A stretch of 64,000 nucleotides of DNA from Betaproteobacteria bacterium (GTDB taxonomy: Bacteria; Pseudomonadota; Gammaproteobacteria; Burkholderiales; Casimicrobiaceae): NCBI GenBank assembly GCA_016861105.1, contig BOKS01000012.1:106212-170211 (forward strand). The letters run 5' to 3'. Within the stretch, counting starts at the first letter, position 1, and each line of letters opens with the position of its first letter. Below, piece after piece: positions 42,077 to 53,520 of the stretch. Both the position numbers and the translations under genes were made by a program. The notes under the pieces are model-generated. The model was given only the letters and a program-made list of their open reading frames with translations, searched no databases and had not been told where the DNA came from.

Positions 42077-43378
42077 ATGACGATGCAGGCATCGCAGCGC
42101 CTGGCCGCGCTGGCCGTCGCGCGCGTCCTCGCCGGTGCCACGCTGCCCGCGGCGCTCGCCGCCACCGGCGCGGACGCCCCGGGCCCGGCGCGGGCCCTGG
42201 TGCACGAGCTCGCCTACGGGACGCTGCGGCACTGGGGGACGCTCGCGTTCCTCGTGCGCGCGCTCGCGGACAAGCGCATTCCCGACGCGCGGCTGCGCGC
42301 GCTGGTCGCGGTGGCGCTCTACCAGCTCGGGCACGCGCACCAGCCGCCGTTCGCCGTCGTCGACCAGGCGGTGCACGCGGCCGCCTCGGTCGCGCGTCCT
42401 GCCGCGCGCGGGCTCGTGAATGCGATGCTGCGGCGCTATCTGCGCGAGCGGGACGCGCTCCACGCGAAAGCGCGCGCCGACCCCGTCGCGCGCTGGTCGC
42501 ACCCGCGCTGGTGGATCGACCGCGTGCTCGCCGACTGGCCGGACCAAGGCGCGACGATCCTCGAAGCGGGCAACACGCGCCCGCCGCAGAGCCTGCGCTG
42601 CAATGCGCGCGCGACGTCGCGCGATGCGCTGCTGGCGCGCTTCGCCGCGGCCGGGGTCGCGGCTCGCGCGGAAGGCGCGGCCGGCCTCGTCGTCGAGCCC
42701 CCGCGTCCCGTGACCGAGCTTCCCGGCTACGACGAGGGCGCGTTCTCAGTGCAGGACCTCGGTGCACAGCTGGCCGCCCCGCTGCTTCGCGCCGGGGACG
42801 GCATGCGCGTGCTCGACGCGTGCGCGGCGCCCGGCGGCAAGTTGACGCACGTGCTCGAGCTCGCGAGCGTCGAGGCGCTCGCCCTCGACAGCGACGCGAC
42901 GAGGCTCGACCGGGTGCGCGAGAACCTCGCGCGGCTGCGCCTCGCGTCGCCGGCCGTGCGCGTGGCGCAGGGCGACGCCGCGCGGCCGCGCGACTGGTGG
43001 GACGGCGCGCCGTTCGACCGCGTGCTCGCCGACGTTCCGTGCACGGCCTCGGGCATCGTGCGCAGGCATCCCGACGGCAAGTGGATCCGGCGCGAGGCCG
43101 ACGTCGCCGCGTTCGCGGCGCGGCAGCGCGCGATCCTCGAAGCGCTGTGGCCGGTCGTGAAACCCGGCGGCGAGCTCCTTTACGTGACGTGCTCGGTGTT
43201 CCGCGCGGAGAACGACGCGGTCGTGGACGCGTTCGCGGCGTCGCGCGCGGATGCGTTGCGCGAACCCATCACCTTCGCGGAGGGCGCCGCGCATTCGGGA
43301 GGGCAGCTCTTGCCTTCGCGCGAGGCCGGAGGCCACAATCAGGACGGATTCTTCTTCGCGCGGCTCCGCAAGCCCTGA
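42077..43378 (+). CDS. rsmB: 16S rRNA (cytosine-967 C5)-methyltransferase
   Basis: The 433-residue protein has an N-terminal NusB-like helical domain (residues about 1-140) and a C-terminal RNA m5C methyltransferase domain. Key parts are DACAAPGGKLTH (SAM binding), the catalytic-site Cys in DVPCTASGI, and the nucleophile Cys in YVTCSVFRAEND. It modifies 16S rRNA. The order fmt-rsmB is conserved widely in proteobacteria. The MTMQASQRL start at 42077 lies 16 bases after fmt. Confidence 0.96.
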   Translation: MTMQASQRLAALAVARVLAGATLPAALAATGADAPGPARALVHELAYGTLRHWGTLAFLVRALADKRIPDARLRALVAVALYQLGHAHQPPFAVVDQAVHAAASVARPAARGLVNAMLRRYLRERDALHAKARADPVARWSHPRWWIDRVLADWPDQGATILEAGNTRPPQSLRCNARATSRDALLARFAAAGVAARAEGAAGLVVEPPRPVTELPGYDEGAFSVQDLGAQLAAPLLRAGDGMRVLDACAAPGGKLTHVLELASVEALALDSDATRLDRVRENLARLRLASPAVRVAQGDAARPRDWWDGAPFDRVLADVPCTASGIVRRHPDGKWIRREADVAAFAARQRAILEALWPVVKPGGELLYVTCSVFRAENDAVVDAFAASRADALREPITFAEGAAHSGGQLLPSREAGGHNQDGFFFARLRKP

Positions 43379-43448
43379 CCGCCCGGGCGGGGCTGCCCCG
43401 TGCGGGACGGCGCGGTCGTCCCCGGCGCGGGAAGCCTGCATCGCCTGC

Positions 43449-44051
43449 ATGCCGCTCCTCCGCCCGCCCGTGCCCGGATCCCGGCCGTCGTCGCCCGCGC
43501 GTCGCCGGCTCGTGTGCGCCGCGGCCCTCGCGCTCGCGGGCGGCGCGCTCGCGCCGCGCGCGCGTGCCGACGCAATCCCCGTCGAGTCGGCGGAGGTGCG
43601 CATCGAGGACGGCGAGGTCGTGCTCACCGCCCTCTTCGCGCTGTCGGTGAACGCGACGCTCGAGGAGGCGCTGCAGCGCGGCGTGCCGCTCTACTTCGTC
43701 CTCGAGGTCGACATCGTGCGCCCGCGCTGGTGGTGGTTCGACGAGAAGGTCGCGCAGTCGTCCGTGCAGTACCGCGTCTCGTGGCAGCCGCTGACGCGGC
43801 AGTACCGCGTCGCCAGCGGACTGCTGTCGCAGTCGTTCGAATCGCTCGCCGAGGTCGAGCGGCTGATCGGCCGCGTGAACGCCCGCACGATCGCGCGCGC
43901 GGAGGACCTCGAGCGCGGCGCGCGCCACGACGCGCTCGTCCGCCTGCGCCTCGACGTCAACCAGCTTCCGAAGCCGTTCCAGGTCAACGCGCTCGCCTCG
44001 CGCGACTGGCAGCTCGCCTCCGAGCAGCGGCGGATCCCGTTCACGCCGTGA
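43449..44051 (+). CDS. DUF4390 family exported protein
   Basis: The 200-residue protein has a positively charged N-terminus and a signal peptide (RRLVCAAALALAGGALAPRARA). The DUF4390 body follows: VESAEVRIEDGEVVLTALFALS, YFVLEVDIVRPRWWWFDEKVA, YRVSWQPLTRQYRV and LRLDVNQLPKPFQVNAL. Function is unknown, but the gene nearly always sits between rsmB and an NtrY-like sensor kinase, as here, 37 bases upstream of it. It may act in the periplasm as part of that signalling unit. Confidence 0.9.
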   Translation: MPLLRPPVPGSRPSSPARRRLVCAAALALAGGALAPRARADAIPVESAEVRIEDGEVVLTALFALSVNATLEEALQRGVPLYFVLEVDIVRPRWWWFDEKVAQSSVQYRVSWQPLTRQYRVASGLLSQSFESLAEVERLIGRVNARTIARAEDLERGARHDALVRLRLDVNQLPKPFQVNALASRDWQLASEQRRIPFTP

Positions 44052-44088
44052 GCCGCGAGCCGAAGCGCGCGGCGCGCAGCCTCGCCGC

Positions 44089-46242
44089 ATGAGCCCGATC
44101 CTGTCGTCGCGGTTCCTGCGCTGGTCGCTGCTGGTCGCGGCGAGCCTCTCGGCGATCGCGCTGTTCCTGCTGGCCACGGCGAGCGCGAACACCGACCTGT
44201 TCGCGCGCGGCTACGACACGCTGCTGATCGGCAACGGCGTGCTGGTCGCGGTGCTGATCCTGCTGGTGGCCTGGCAGCTGTGGCAGCTGCGGCGCAAGCT
44301 GCGGCGCGGCGTGTTCGGCTCGCGGCTCGCGCTGCGCCTGGTGTTCCTCTTCGCCTCGGTGGCCGTGCTGCCGGGCGCGCTCGTCTACGCGGTGTCGGTG
44401 CAGTTCATCGGGCGCTCCATCGAGAGCTGGTTCGACGTCCGCGTCGACCGCGCGCTCGAGGGCGGCCTCAACGTCGGCCGCGTGGCGCTCGACTCGCTGC
44501 TGCGCGACACGCGCGACCGCGCCTCGCGCATGGCCGAGGCCATCGCCGAGGCCGCGGCGCCGCCCGGCGTGGCGCTCTCGCGCGCCGTGGAGCAGACGGG
44601 CGCGCAGGAGGCCTCGCTGTTCACGTCGACCGGGACCGTGATCGCGGTCGCCGGAAGCGCGTCGCTCACCTCGCCGCCCGAGCCGCCGACGTCGCAGGCG
44701 CTGCGGCGCGCGCGCCTGCAGCAGTCCACCGCGGAGATCGCGCAGCGCGAGGACACGCTGCTGCTGCGCGTCGTCGTGCCGGTCAACAGCAGTGATCGGC
44801 TCGACCCGCTGAAGGTGCTGCAGGTCGTCGAGCCGGTGCCGCGCGGACTCGCGCAGGAGGTCGAGAAGGTGCAGGCCGGATGGCGCGACTACCAGGAGAT
44901 CTCGTTCTCGCGCAACGCGCTCAAGAGGCTGTACGCGCTCACGCTCACGCTGACGCTGCTGCTCGCGCTGGGCAGCGCGCTCGGCCTCGCCGTCGTGCTC
45001 TCCGAGCGGTTCTCCGAGCCGCTCGGGCTGCTCGCCGAGGGCACGCGGGCCGTCGCGCAGGGCGACTTCACGCGCCGCCAGCCGGTCGTCTCGCGCGACG
45101 AGCTCGGCGTGCTCACCGAGTCGTTCAACGCGATGACCGCGCAGCTCGACGAGGCGCGCCGGCGCAACGAGGAGGCGCGGCGCGCGATCGAGACGACGCG
45201 CGCCTACCTCGAGAGCATCCTGTCCAGCCTGACCGCCGGCGTGCTCGCTTTCGACGAGCACTACCGGCTGCGCACGGCGAACCTCTCGGCGGCCGTCATC
45301 CTGCAGCAGCCGATCGCCGACCTGACCGGGGTCGCGCTCGACGCGTGGGGCCGTCACCTCCCCGCGCTCGCGCCGTTCGCCGAGGTGGTCGCCGACGGCT
45401 TTCGCGGAAGCCGCGACGGCACGTGGCAGAAGGAGGCTGCGCTGTCGGTCGCCGCGCTTTCGCGCACGCTGCTGATGCGCGGCACGCGCCTGCCGGGCGC
45501 GCCGGTGCCGGGGTACGTCGTCGTGTTCGACGACGTGTCCGAGCTGCTGCAGGCGCAGCGCGACGCCGCGTGGGCCGAGGTGGCGCGCCGCCTCGCGCAC
45601 GAGATCAAGAACCCGCTGACGCCGATCCAGCTGTCCGCCGAGCGCATGGCGGTGAAGCTCGAGGGCCGGCTCGAGGGCGCCGACGCCGAGGCGCTCAAGC
45701 GCGGCACGTCGACCATCGTCAACCAGGTGCAGGCGATGAAGCAGATGGTCGACGATTTCGCCATCTACGCCCGCACGCCCCGGCCGGGCCAGATGCAGCG
45801 CGTCGACCTCGCCGCCCTCTTGCTCGACGTGCTGGCTCTGTACGACAATCTGCGCCCGCATGCGTCGCTCACCCTGCCGGACGGCCCTGTGGTCATCCAG
45901 GGCGAGCCCACCCGCCTCCGACAGGTGCTCCACAACCTCCTGCAGAACGCGATCGACGCCCAGGCGGGCGTGGCCGATCCGGGCTACGCGATCGCGCTCG
46001 AGGCGCTGCCGCGGGAGGCGCGGCTGTCGGTCGCCGACCGCGGCGAAGGCTTCGCGCCGGAGGTGCTGGAGCGTGCGTTCGAGCCGTACGTGACGACGAA
46101 GACGAAGGGCACGGGCCTCGGGCTTGCGATCGTGAAGAAGATCATCGACGAGCACGGCGGCAGCGCCGTGCTCGAGAACGTCGAGCCGCGCGGCGCGCGG
46201 GTGACGATCGTCCTGCCGCGCGCCGACGCGGGTGCCGCATGA
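44089..46242 (+). CDS. ntrY: NtrY-like membrane sensor histidine kinase
   Basis: The 717-residue kinase has three N-terminal membrane segments, a periplasmic region (about residues 110-285), another membrane segment, a HAMP domain (SERFSEPLGLLAEGTRAVAQGDF), a PAS-like domain, and a HisKA/HATPase core. The phosphoacceptor is His504 in AHEIKNPL, and the ATP lid reads GTGLGLAIVKKI. This matches NtrY, which senses redox or nitrogen status and phosphorylates NtrX. It is followed by its response regulator gene, 79 bases downstream. Confidence 0.92.
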   Translation: MSPILSSRFLRWSLLVAASLSAIALFLLATASANTDLFARGYDTLLIGNGVLVAVLILLVAWQLWQLRRKLRRGVFGSRLALRLVFLFASVAVLPGALVYAVSVQFIGRSIESWFDVRVDRALEGGLNVGRVALDSLLRDTRDRASRMAEAIAEAAAPPGVALSRAVEQTGAQEASLFTSTGTVIAVAGSASLTSPPEPPTSQALRRARLQQSTAEIAQREDTLLLRVVVPVNSSDRLDPLKVLQVVEPVPRGLAQEVEKVQAGWRDYQEISFSRNALKRLYALTLTLTLLLALGSALGLAVVLSERFSEPLGLLAEGTRAVAQGDFTRRQPVVSRDELGVLTESFNAMTAQLDEARRRNEEARRAIETTRAYLESILSSLTAGVLAFDEHYRLRTANLSAAVILQQPIADLTGVALDAWGRHLPALAPFAEVVADGFRGSRDGTWQKEAALSVAALSRTLLMRGTRLPGAPVPGYVVVFDDVSELLQAQRDAAWAEVARRLAHEIKNPLTPIQLSAERMAVKLEGRLEGADAEALKRGTSTIVNQVQAMKQMVDDFAIYARTPRPGQMQRVDLAALLLDVLALYDNLRPHASLTLPDGPVVIQGEPTRLRQVLHNLLQNAIDAQAGVADPGYAIALEALPREARLSVADRGEGFAPEVLERAFEPYVTTKTKGTGLGLAIVKKIIDEHGGSAVLENVEPRGARVTIVLPRADAGAA

Positions 46243-46321
46243 GCCGCCGCGCCGGCGGCACGCGCCGGGGAGTGCCGATGACGTCCGTCGGGCCGCCGAT
46301 CGCGCGTCGCGGGGAACGCCG

Positions 46322-47620
46322 GTGACCGCGGGCGCCGTCGCGCAGGACATCCTCGTCGTCGACGACGAGGTCGGCATCCGCGAGCTCCTCTCCGAGATCC
46401 TGCAGGACGAGGGCTACCGCGTCGCGATTGCCGAGAACGCGGGGCAGGCGCGCGCCTACCGCGCGCGCCTGCAGCCCGCGCTCGTGCTGCTCGACATCTG
46501 GATGCCCGACACCGACGGCGTGACGCTGCTGCGCGAGTGGGCGGCGTCGGGGCAGCTCACGATGCCGGTCGTCATGATGTCGGGGCACGGCACGATCGAG
46601 ACCGCGGTCGAGGCGACGCGCATCGGCGCCTTCGACTTCCTCGAGAAGCCGATCGGGCTCGCGAAGCTCTTGTCGACGATCGCGCGCGCGCTCAAGAACG
46701 GCGCGGTGCGCCAGCCGCGGCGCGTCTCGTTCGCCGCGCTGGGCGCGGGCGCGCCGGTGCGCGAGGCCGAGCGCTCGGTCGAGCAGGTGCTCGCCGCGGG
46801 GCGGCCGCTGCTGCTGCTCGGCGAGCCCGGGACCGGCCACGACGCCGCCGCGCGCGCGCTCGCCGTCGCCGGCGCCCCGTTCGTTCCGGTCGCGGGCCAC
46901 GGCCCGCGGCTCGCGTCCAATCCGATGGCGCTGCTCGAGGAGGCGCGCGAGGGCACGCTGTACGCCGCCGAGATCGGCCAGTACTCGAAGGGCGACCAGA
47001 AGGGGCTCGCGTTCCTGCTCGGCAAGCTCGAGAAGGCCGACGTGACGCTCGTGTGCACGAGCTCCGAGGCGCTGGGGAACCTCGCGGCCGAGGGACGCTT
47101 CGACGCGGCGCTGCTGTCGCAGCTGTCCGCCGGCGCCGTGATGCTGCCGCCGCTGCGCGCGCGCCGCGACGACATCCCGCCGCTGATCGAGCGGTTCTGG
47201 CGCGAAGCGACGCGCGGCGACCCCTCCGCGCCGTTGCTCGCGGCGCTGCCGCCGCCCGCGCTGGCGCTGCTCACCAGCGCGCACTGGCCGGGCAACCTCG
47301 ACCACCTCGCGAACGTCGTGGCGAACCTCGCGCTCGTGCGCGCCGACATCACGCCCGAGCACGTCAAGCGCCTGCTCGGCGAGTCGGCGCAGGCGCCGCA
47401 GGCCGTCGCTCCCGAGATCACCGCGCGCTTCTTCGACCTGCCGCTCCGCGAGGCCCGCGAGGCGTTCGAGCGCATCTACTTCGAGCAGCTCCTCGGCCGC
47501 GAGCAGAGCAACATGAGCCGCGTGGCCGACAAGGCCGGCCTCGAGCGCACGCACCTCTACCGCAAGCTCAAGCAGCTCAACATCCGCTTCTCGCGCCGCT
47601 CCGACGACAGCGGGACCTGA
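46322..47620 (+). CDS. ntrX: NtrX-like response regulator with degenerate AAA domain
   Basis: The 432-residue protein has a receiver domain (phosphorylated Asp58 in LLDIWMP, Lys109 in FLEKP), a central domain in the position of the sigma-54 AAA+ module, and a C-terminal Fis-type helix-turn-helix (SRVADKAGLERTHLYRKLKQL). The central domain has lost key residues: Walker A reads GEPGTGHD at 167-174, with His in place of the catalytic Lys, and the GAFTGA sigma-54 contact loop is not found. It is therefore unlikely to hydrolyse ATP or activate sigma-54 polymerase and may act as an ordinary DNA-binding regulator. The GTG start at 46322 follows ntrY closely. Confidence 0.9.
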   Translation: MTAGAVAQDILVVDDEVGIRELLSEILQDEGYRVAIAENAGQARAYRARLQPALVLLDIWMPDTDGVTLLREWAASGQLTMPVVMMSGHGTIETAVEATRIGAFDFLEKPIGLAKLLSTIARALKNGAVRQPRRVSFAALGAGAPVREAERSVEQVLAAGRPLLLLGEPGTGHDAAARALAVAGAPFVPVAGHGPRLASNPMALLEEAREGTLYAAEIGQYSKGDQKGLAFLLGKLEKADVTLVCTSSEALGNLAAEGRFDAALLSQLSAGAVMLPPLRARRDDIPPLIERFWREATRGDPSAPLLAALPPPALALLTSAHWPGNLDHLANVVANLALVRADITPEHVKRLLGESAQAPQAVAPEITARFFDLPLREAREAFERIYFEQLLGREQSNMSRVADKAGLERTHLYRKLKQLNIRFSRRSDDSGT

Positions 47621-47633
47621 CCCGCCCCACGCG

Positions 47634-49514
47634 ATGACGGCCCCGGTCGCCGGCGAGAGGAAGCTGCTGCCCCTGGTCGTCGGGGCCGTGGGCGTCGTCT
47701 ACGGCGACATCGGCACCTCGCCGCTGTACACGATCCGCGAGGTGTTCAGCGGCCGCTACGGCATCGTGCTGTCGCCCGACAACGTCATGGGCGTGCTGTC
47801 GCTCGTCTTCTGGGCGCTGACCATCGTCGTGCTGCTCAAGTACATGGTGCTGATCATGCGCGCCGACAACCGCGGCGAGGGGGGCATCCTCGCGCTGACC
47901 GCGCTGGTGTCGCGCGGTCTCGAGCACCAGCCGCGGCGGCGCTGGTGGTTCGTCGGGCTCGGCATCTTCGGAGCGGCGATGTTCTACGGCGACGGGATGA
48001 TCACGCCGGCGATCTCCGTGCTGTCGGCCGTCGAGGGGCTCGAGGTGCTCGCCCCGCAGCTGCACCCCTTCGTCATGCCGATCGCCCTCGTCATCCTCGT
48101 CGGCCTGTTCTCGATCCAGAAGCACGGCACCGGCAAGGTCGGGCGCTACTTCGGGCCGCTCTGCCTGCTGTGGTTCGCGGTCATCGCGCTGCTCGGCGGG
48201 CTGCAGATCGTGGAGAACCCGCGGGTGCTCGCGGCGCTCAGCCCCGCCTACGCCGCCAACTTCGCCCTCGCGCATCCGCTGGCCACGTTTCTCGGGCTGG
48301 GCGCGATCGTGCTCGCCGTCACCGGCACGGAGGCGCTGTACGCGGACATGGGGCACTTCGGGAAGGCCGCGATCCGGCGGGCGTGGGCGTTCGTCGTGAT
48401 GCCCGCGCTGGTGCTCAACTACTTCGGGCAGGGGGCGCTGCTCCTCGCCGATCCCTCGGCGGTGAAGAACCCGTTCTACCTGCTCGCGCCGCAGTGGGCG
48501 CTGCTGCCGATGGTGGCGCTGGCCACCTGCGCGACGGTCATCGCGTCGCAGGCGATGATCTCGGGCGCGTTCTCGCTGACGCGGCAGGCGGTCCAGATGG
48601 GCTACTGCCCGCGCCTGAACATCCTGCACACCTCCGAGCGCGAGATCGGGCAGATCTACGTGCCGATGGTCAACTGGACGCTGTTCGTCGGCGTCGCGCT
48701 GCTCGTCGTCGGCTTCCGCAGCTCGAGCAACCTCGCGGGCGCGTACGGCATCGCCGTGACGACGGGCATGCTGATCGACACGATCCTCATCTTCTTCGTG
48801 ATGCGACGGCTGTGGCGCTGGCCGGTGGCGGCCGCGCTCGCCGTCGTCGTCCCGCTCGGCCTCGTCGACGCCGCGCTCGTGTCGTCCAACGCGCTCAAGA
48901 TCCCGGACGGCGGGTGGTTCCCGCTCTTGATCGGCGGCATCGTGTTCACGCTGCTCACGACGTGGAAGCGCGGGCGCATCCTGCTGATGCAGCGCCTCTC
49001 CGAGGACGCGATGCCGCTCGACCTGTTCATCCCCAGCATCGAGGCCGCCCCGCCGGCGCGCGTGCCCGGCACGGCGGTGTTCCTGACCAGCACGCCCGAC
49101 CGCGTCCCGCACGCGCTGCTGCACAACCTCAAGCACAACAAGGTGCTGCACGAGCGGGTCGTGTTCCTGACGGTGGTGACCCGCGACTACCCGTTCGTCG
49201 CCGAGGACGACCGCTTCGAGATCGCCCCGCTCGGCGCGCAGTTCTACCGCATGTACGCCTACTTCGGGTTCAAGGAGGACCCGGACGTCCCCGCGCTGCT
49301 GGAGGCGACCGGCCGCAAGGGCTTCGCGTTCGACATGATGGACACGTCGTTCTTCGTGTCCCGCGAGACGCTCATCGCGACGAAGATGCCGGGGATGGCG
49401 ATCTGGCGCGAGCGCCTCTTCGCCTCGATGAGCAAGAACGCCGTCAAGGCGTCGGACTTCTTCCACGTCCCGACGAACCGGGTCGTGGAGCTGGGGACGC
49501 AGGTGGAGCTGTAG
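47634..49514 (+). CDS. kup: Low-affinity potassium transporter Kup
   Basis: The 626-residue inner-membrane protein has about twelve membrane segments in the first 440 residues and a soluble C-terminal domain. Family landmarks are VVYGDIGTSPLYTIREVF at the N-terminus, GEGGILALTAL, FYGDGMITPAISVLSA, GTEALYADMGHFG and YFGQGALLL. It takes up potassium with protons. It starts 13 bases after ntrX, so it may be cotranscribed with the two-component system, and converges on rpoH. Confidence 0.96.
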   Translation: MTAPVAGERKLLPLVVGAVGVVYGDIGTSPLYTIREVFSGRYGIVLSPDNVMGVLSLVFWALTIVVLLKYMVLIMRADNRGEGGILALTALVSRGLEHQPRRRWWFVGLGIFGAAMFYGDGMITPAISVLSAVEGLEVLAPQLHPFVMPIALVILVGLFSIQKHGTGKVGRYFGPLCLLWFAVIALLGGLQIVENPRVLAALSPAYAANFALAHPLATFLGLGAIVLAVTGTEALYADMGHFGKAAIRRAWAFVVMPALVLNYFGQGALLLADPSAVKNPFYLLAPQWALLPMVALATCATVIASQAMISGAFSLTRQAVQMGYCPRLNILHTSEREIGQIYVPMVNWTLFVGVALLVVGFRSSSNLAGAYGIAVTTGMLIDTILIFFVMRRLWRWPVAAALAVVVPLGLVDAALVSSNALKIPDGGWFPLLIGGIVFTLLTTWKRGRILLMQRLSEDAMPLDLFIPSIEAAPPARVPGTAVFLTSTPDRVPHALLHNLKHNKVLHERVVFLTVVTRDYPFVAEDDRFEIAPLGAQFYRMYAYFGFKEDPDVPALLEATGRKGFAFDMMDTSFFVSRETLIATKMPGMAIWRERLFASMSKNAVKASDFFHVPTNRVVELGTQVEL

Positions 49515-49559
49515 CGCCGCGCGCCGAACGCGCTTCGCCGGGGGGCGCCCCGCCCCGGC

Positions 49560-50417
49560 CTACGCCACCTCCGCCATCGCGCCGCGCATCTGCTTCAGCG
49601 CCTTGCTCTCGATCTGGCGGATGCGCTCCGCCGAGACGCCGTACTCGTCGGCGAGCTCCTGCAGCGTCGCCTGGTCGTCCTCGCGCAGCCAGCGCGCCTC
49701 GATGATGCGGCGGCTGCGCGCGTCGAGCTTGCCCAGCGCGCTGCGCAGCCCTTCGCTGCGGCGCGACTCGATCTGCCGGCGCTCGAGCGACTGCGCCGGG
49801 TCCTCGCGCTCGTCCGCAAGCCACGAGCTCGGCGTGACCGTTCCGTCCTCGTCGCCGGGCGCGGGATCGAGCGCCACGTCCTGGCCGAACAGGCGCGTCT
49901 CCATCTCGAGCACCTCGTCGGCCTTGACGCCGAGCTCGCTGGCGATGCGTCCCGCCTCGGCCGGCGAGAGCGACCCCGCGCCGGACTTCATGCTGCGCAG
50001 GTTGAAGAAGAGCTTGCGCTGCGCCTTCGTGGTCGCCACCTTCACGAGGCGCCAGTTGCGCAGGATGTACTCGTGGATCTCGGCGCGGATCCAGTGCAGC
50101 GCGAAGGACACCAGCCGCACGCCGCGCTCCGGGTCGAAGCGCCGGACCGCCTTCATCAGGCCGACGTTGCCTTCCTGGATGAGGTCGGCGTGCGGCAGCC
50201 CGTAGCCCAGGTAGTTGCGGGAGACGGCCACGACCAGCCGCAGGTGCGACAGGACGAGCTGGCGCGCCGCGTCGACGTCCTCGCGCTCCTTCCAGCGGCG
50301 CCCCAGCGCGACTTCCTCCTCGGCGGACAGCAGCGGAAAGCGGTTCACCGCCTGGATGTAGTGATCCAGGCTCCCGAGCGATGCGGGGGTCGGGAACGCC
50401 AGTGCGGTACCAGTCAT
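49560..50417 (-). CDS. rpoH: Heat shock sigma factor RpoH (sigma-32)
   Basis: The 285-residue sigma factor has region 2 (HLRLVVAVSRNYLGYGLPHADLIQEGN, FDPERGVRLVSFALHWIRAEI), the RpoH box QRKLFFNLR (133-141) that is specific to sigma-32, and region 4 (ATLQELADEYGVSAERIRQIE). It directs transcription of heat shock genes such as lon and hsp20. The ATG at 50417 is preceded by GAGGAGAC on the reverse strand. A perfect CIRCE operator overlaps its likely promoter about 70 bases upstream, implying HrcA repression of the sigma factor itself. Confidence 0.96.
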   Translation of the reverse strand: MTGTALAFPTPASLGSLDHYIQAVNRFPLLSAEEEVALGRRWKEREDVDAARQLVLSHLRLVVAVSRNYLGYGLPHADLIQEGNVGLMKAVRRFDPERGVRLVSFALHWIRAEIHEYILRNWRLVKVATTKAQRKLFFNLRSMKSGAGSLSPAEAGRIASELGVKADEVLEMETRLFGQDVALDPAPGDEDGTVTPSSWLADEREDPAQSLERRQIESRRSEGLRSALGKLDARSRRIIEARWLREDDQATLQELADEYGVSAERIRQIESKALKQMRGAMAEVA

Positions 50418-50487
50418 CGATTCGTCTCCTCGTGGGCGGGCCGGCCGGGGGGCTTCGAGTGCACAGGCCGTCCGCCGCGATTCAAGT

Positions 50488-50514
50488 TTAGCACTCGGTC
50501 ACTGGGAGTGCTAA
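50488..50514 (-). promoter_or_regulatory. CIRCE operator overlapping the rpoH promoter
   Basis: TTAGCACTC, a nine-base spacer and GAGTGCTAA form an exact CIRCE element, the binding site of the heat-shock repressor HrcA. On the reverse strand TTAGCA (50514-50509), an 18-base spacer and TAAACT (50490-50485) make a fair sigma-70 promoter that lies within and just beyond the operator. The element is 71 bases upstream of the rpoH start and faces no other gene closely. No hrcA gene is in the window. Confidence 0.9.
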
Positions 50515-50807
50515 GCGGGGCCGAAAGTTCCCGAGCGATTCTGTCGGGAATTGCGCGACTCCGGGGCTGACGCGGGCTCGACGCCCGCTCGCTCAGGCAC
50601 TTGCGACGCGGGGCCGGCGACGGAACGCCGGATCCGTGCCTCCGGCGGGGTCCGCGGGCTGGCCGCCTCCGCGGTGGGGACTGCAGGGTCGGCGGCGCGC
50701 TCACCCTGGCCGGACCGCGCCGGCACGGCGGAGTTTCGCCACGCGCACCGGTCGCGGCGGCCGCCTACGCGCGGGCGGCGCGGCGGATGACGAACGTGGA
50801 GCCGCCG
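50515..50807. other. Region between the rpoH operator and the ftsY stop
   Basis: Nearly 300 bases follow the ftsY stop codon before the CIRCE element. No conserved coding frame, RNA gene or convincing terminator is visible on either strand. Confidence 0.5.
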
Positions 50808-53314
<2,507 letters not shown>

Positions 53315-53520
53315 CGGCTGCGGCCGCCGGGCGAGCCCGGCCGAGGAACGCGCGGCCGCGCTGCCGCGGCTGACACGTCGCGTCACATCCGCCGCCGGGC
53401 GGCAGCGCGCTCGCTGGCGCCGTGGCCCGCCGCGCGGCGTGCCGGTGCTGGCGCGCCTCTTGCTCCCGCAGCAAGCCCGCCGCGGCGCGCGGCGCGGCGA
53501 CGCTCCGGAGGGCCACGGCG

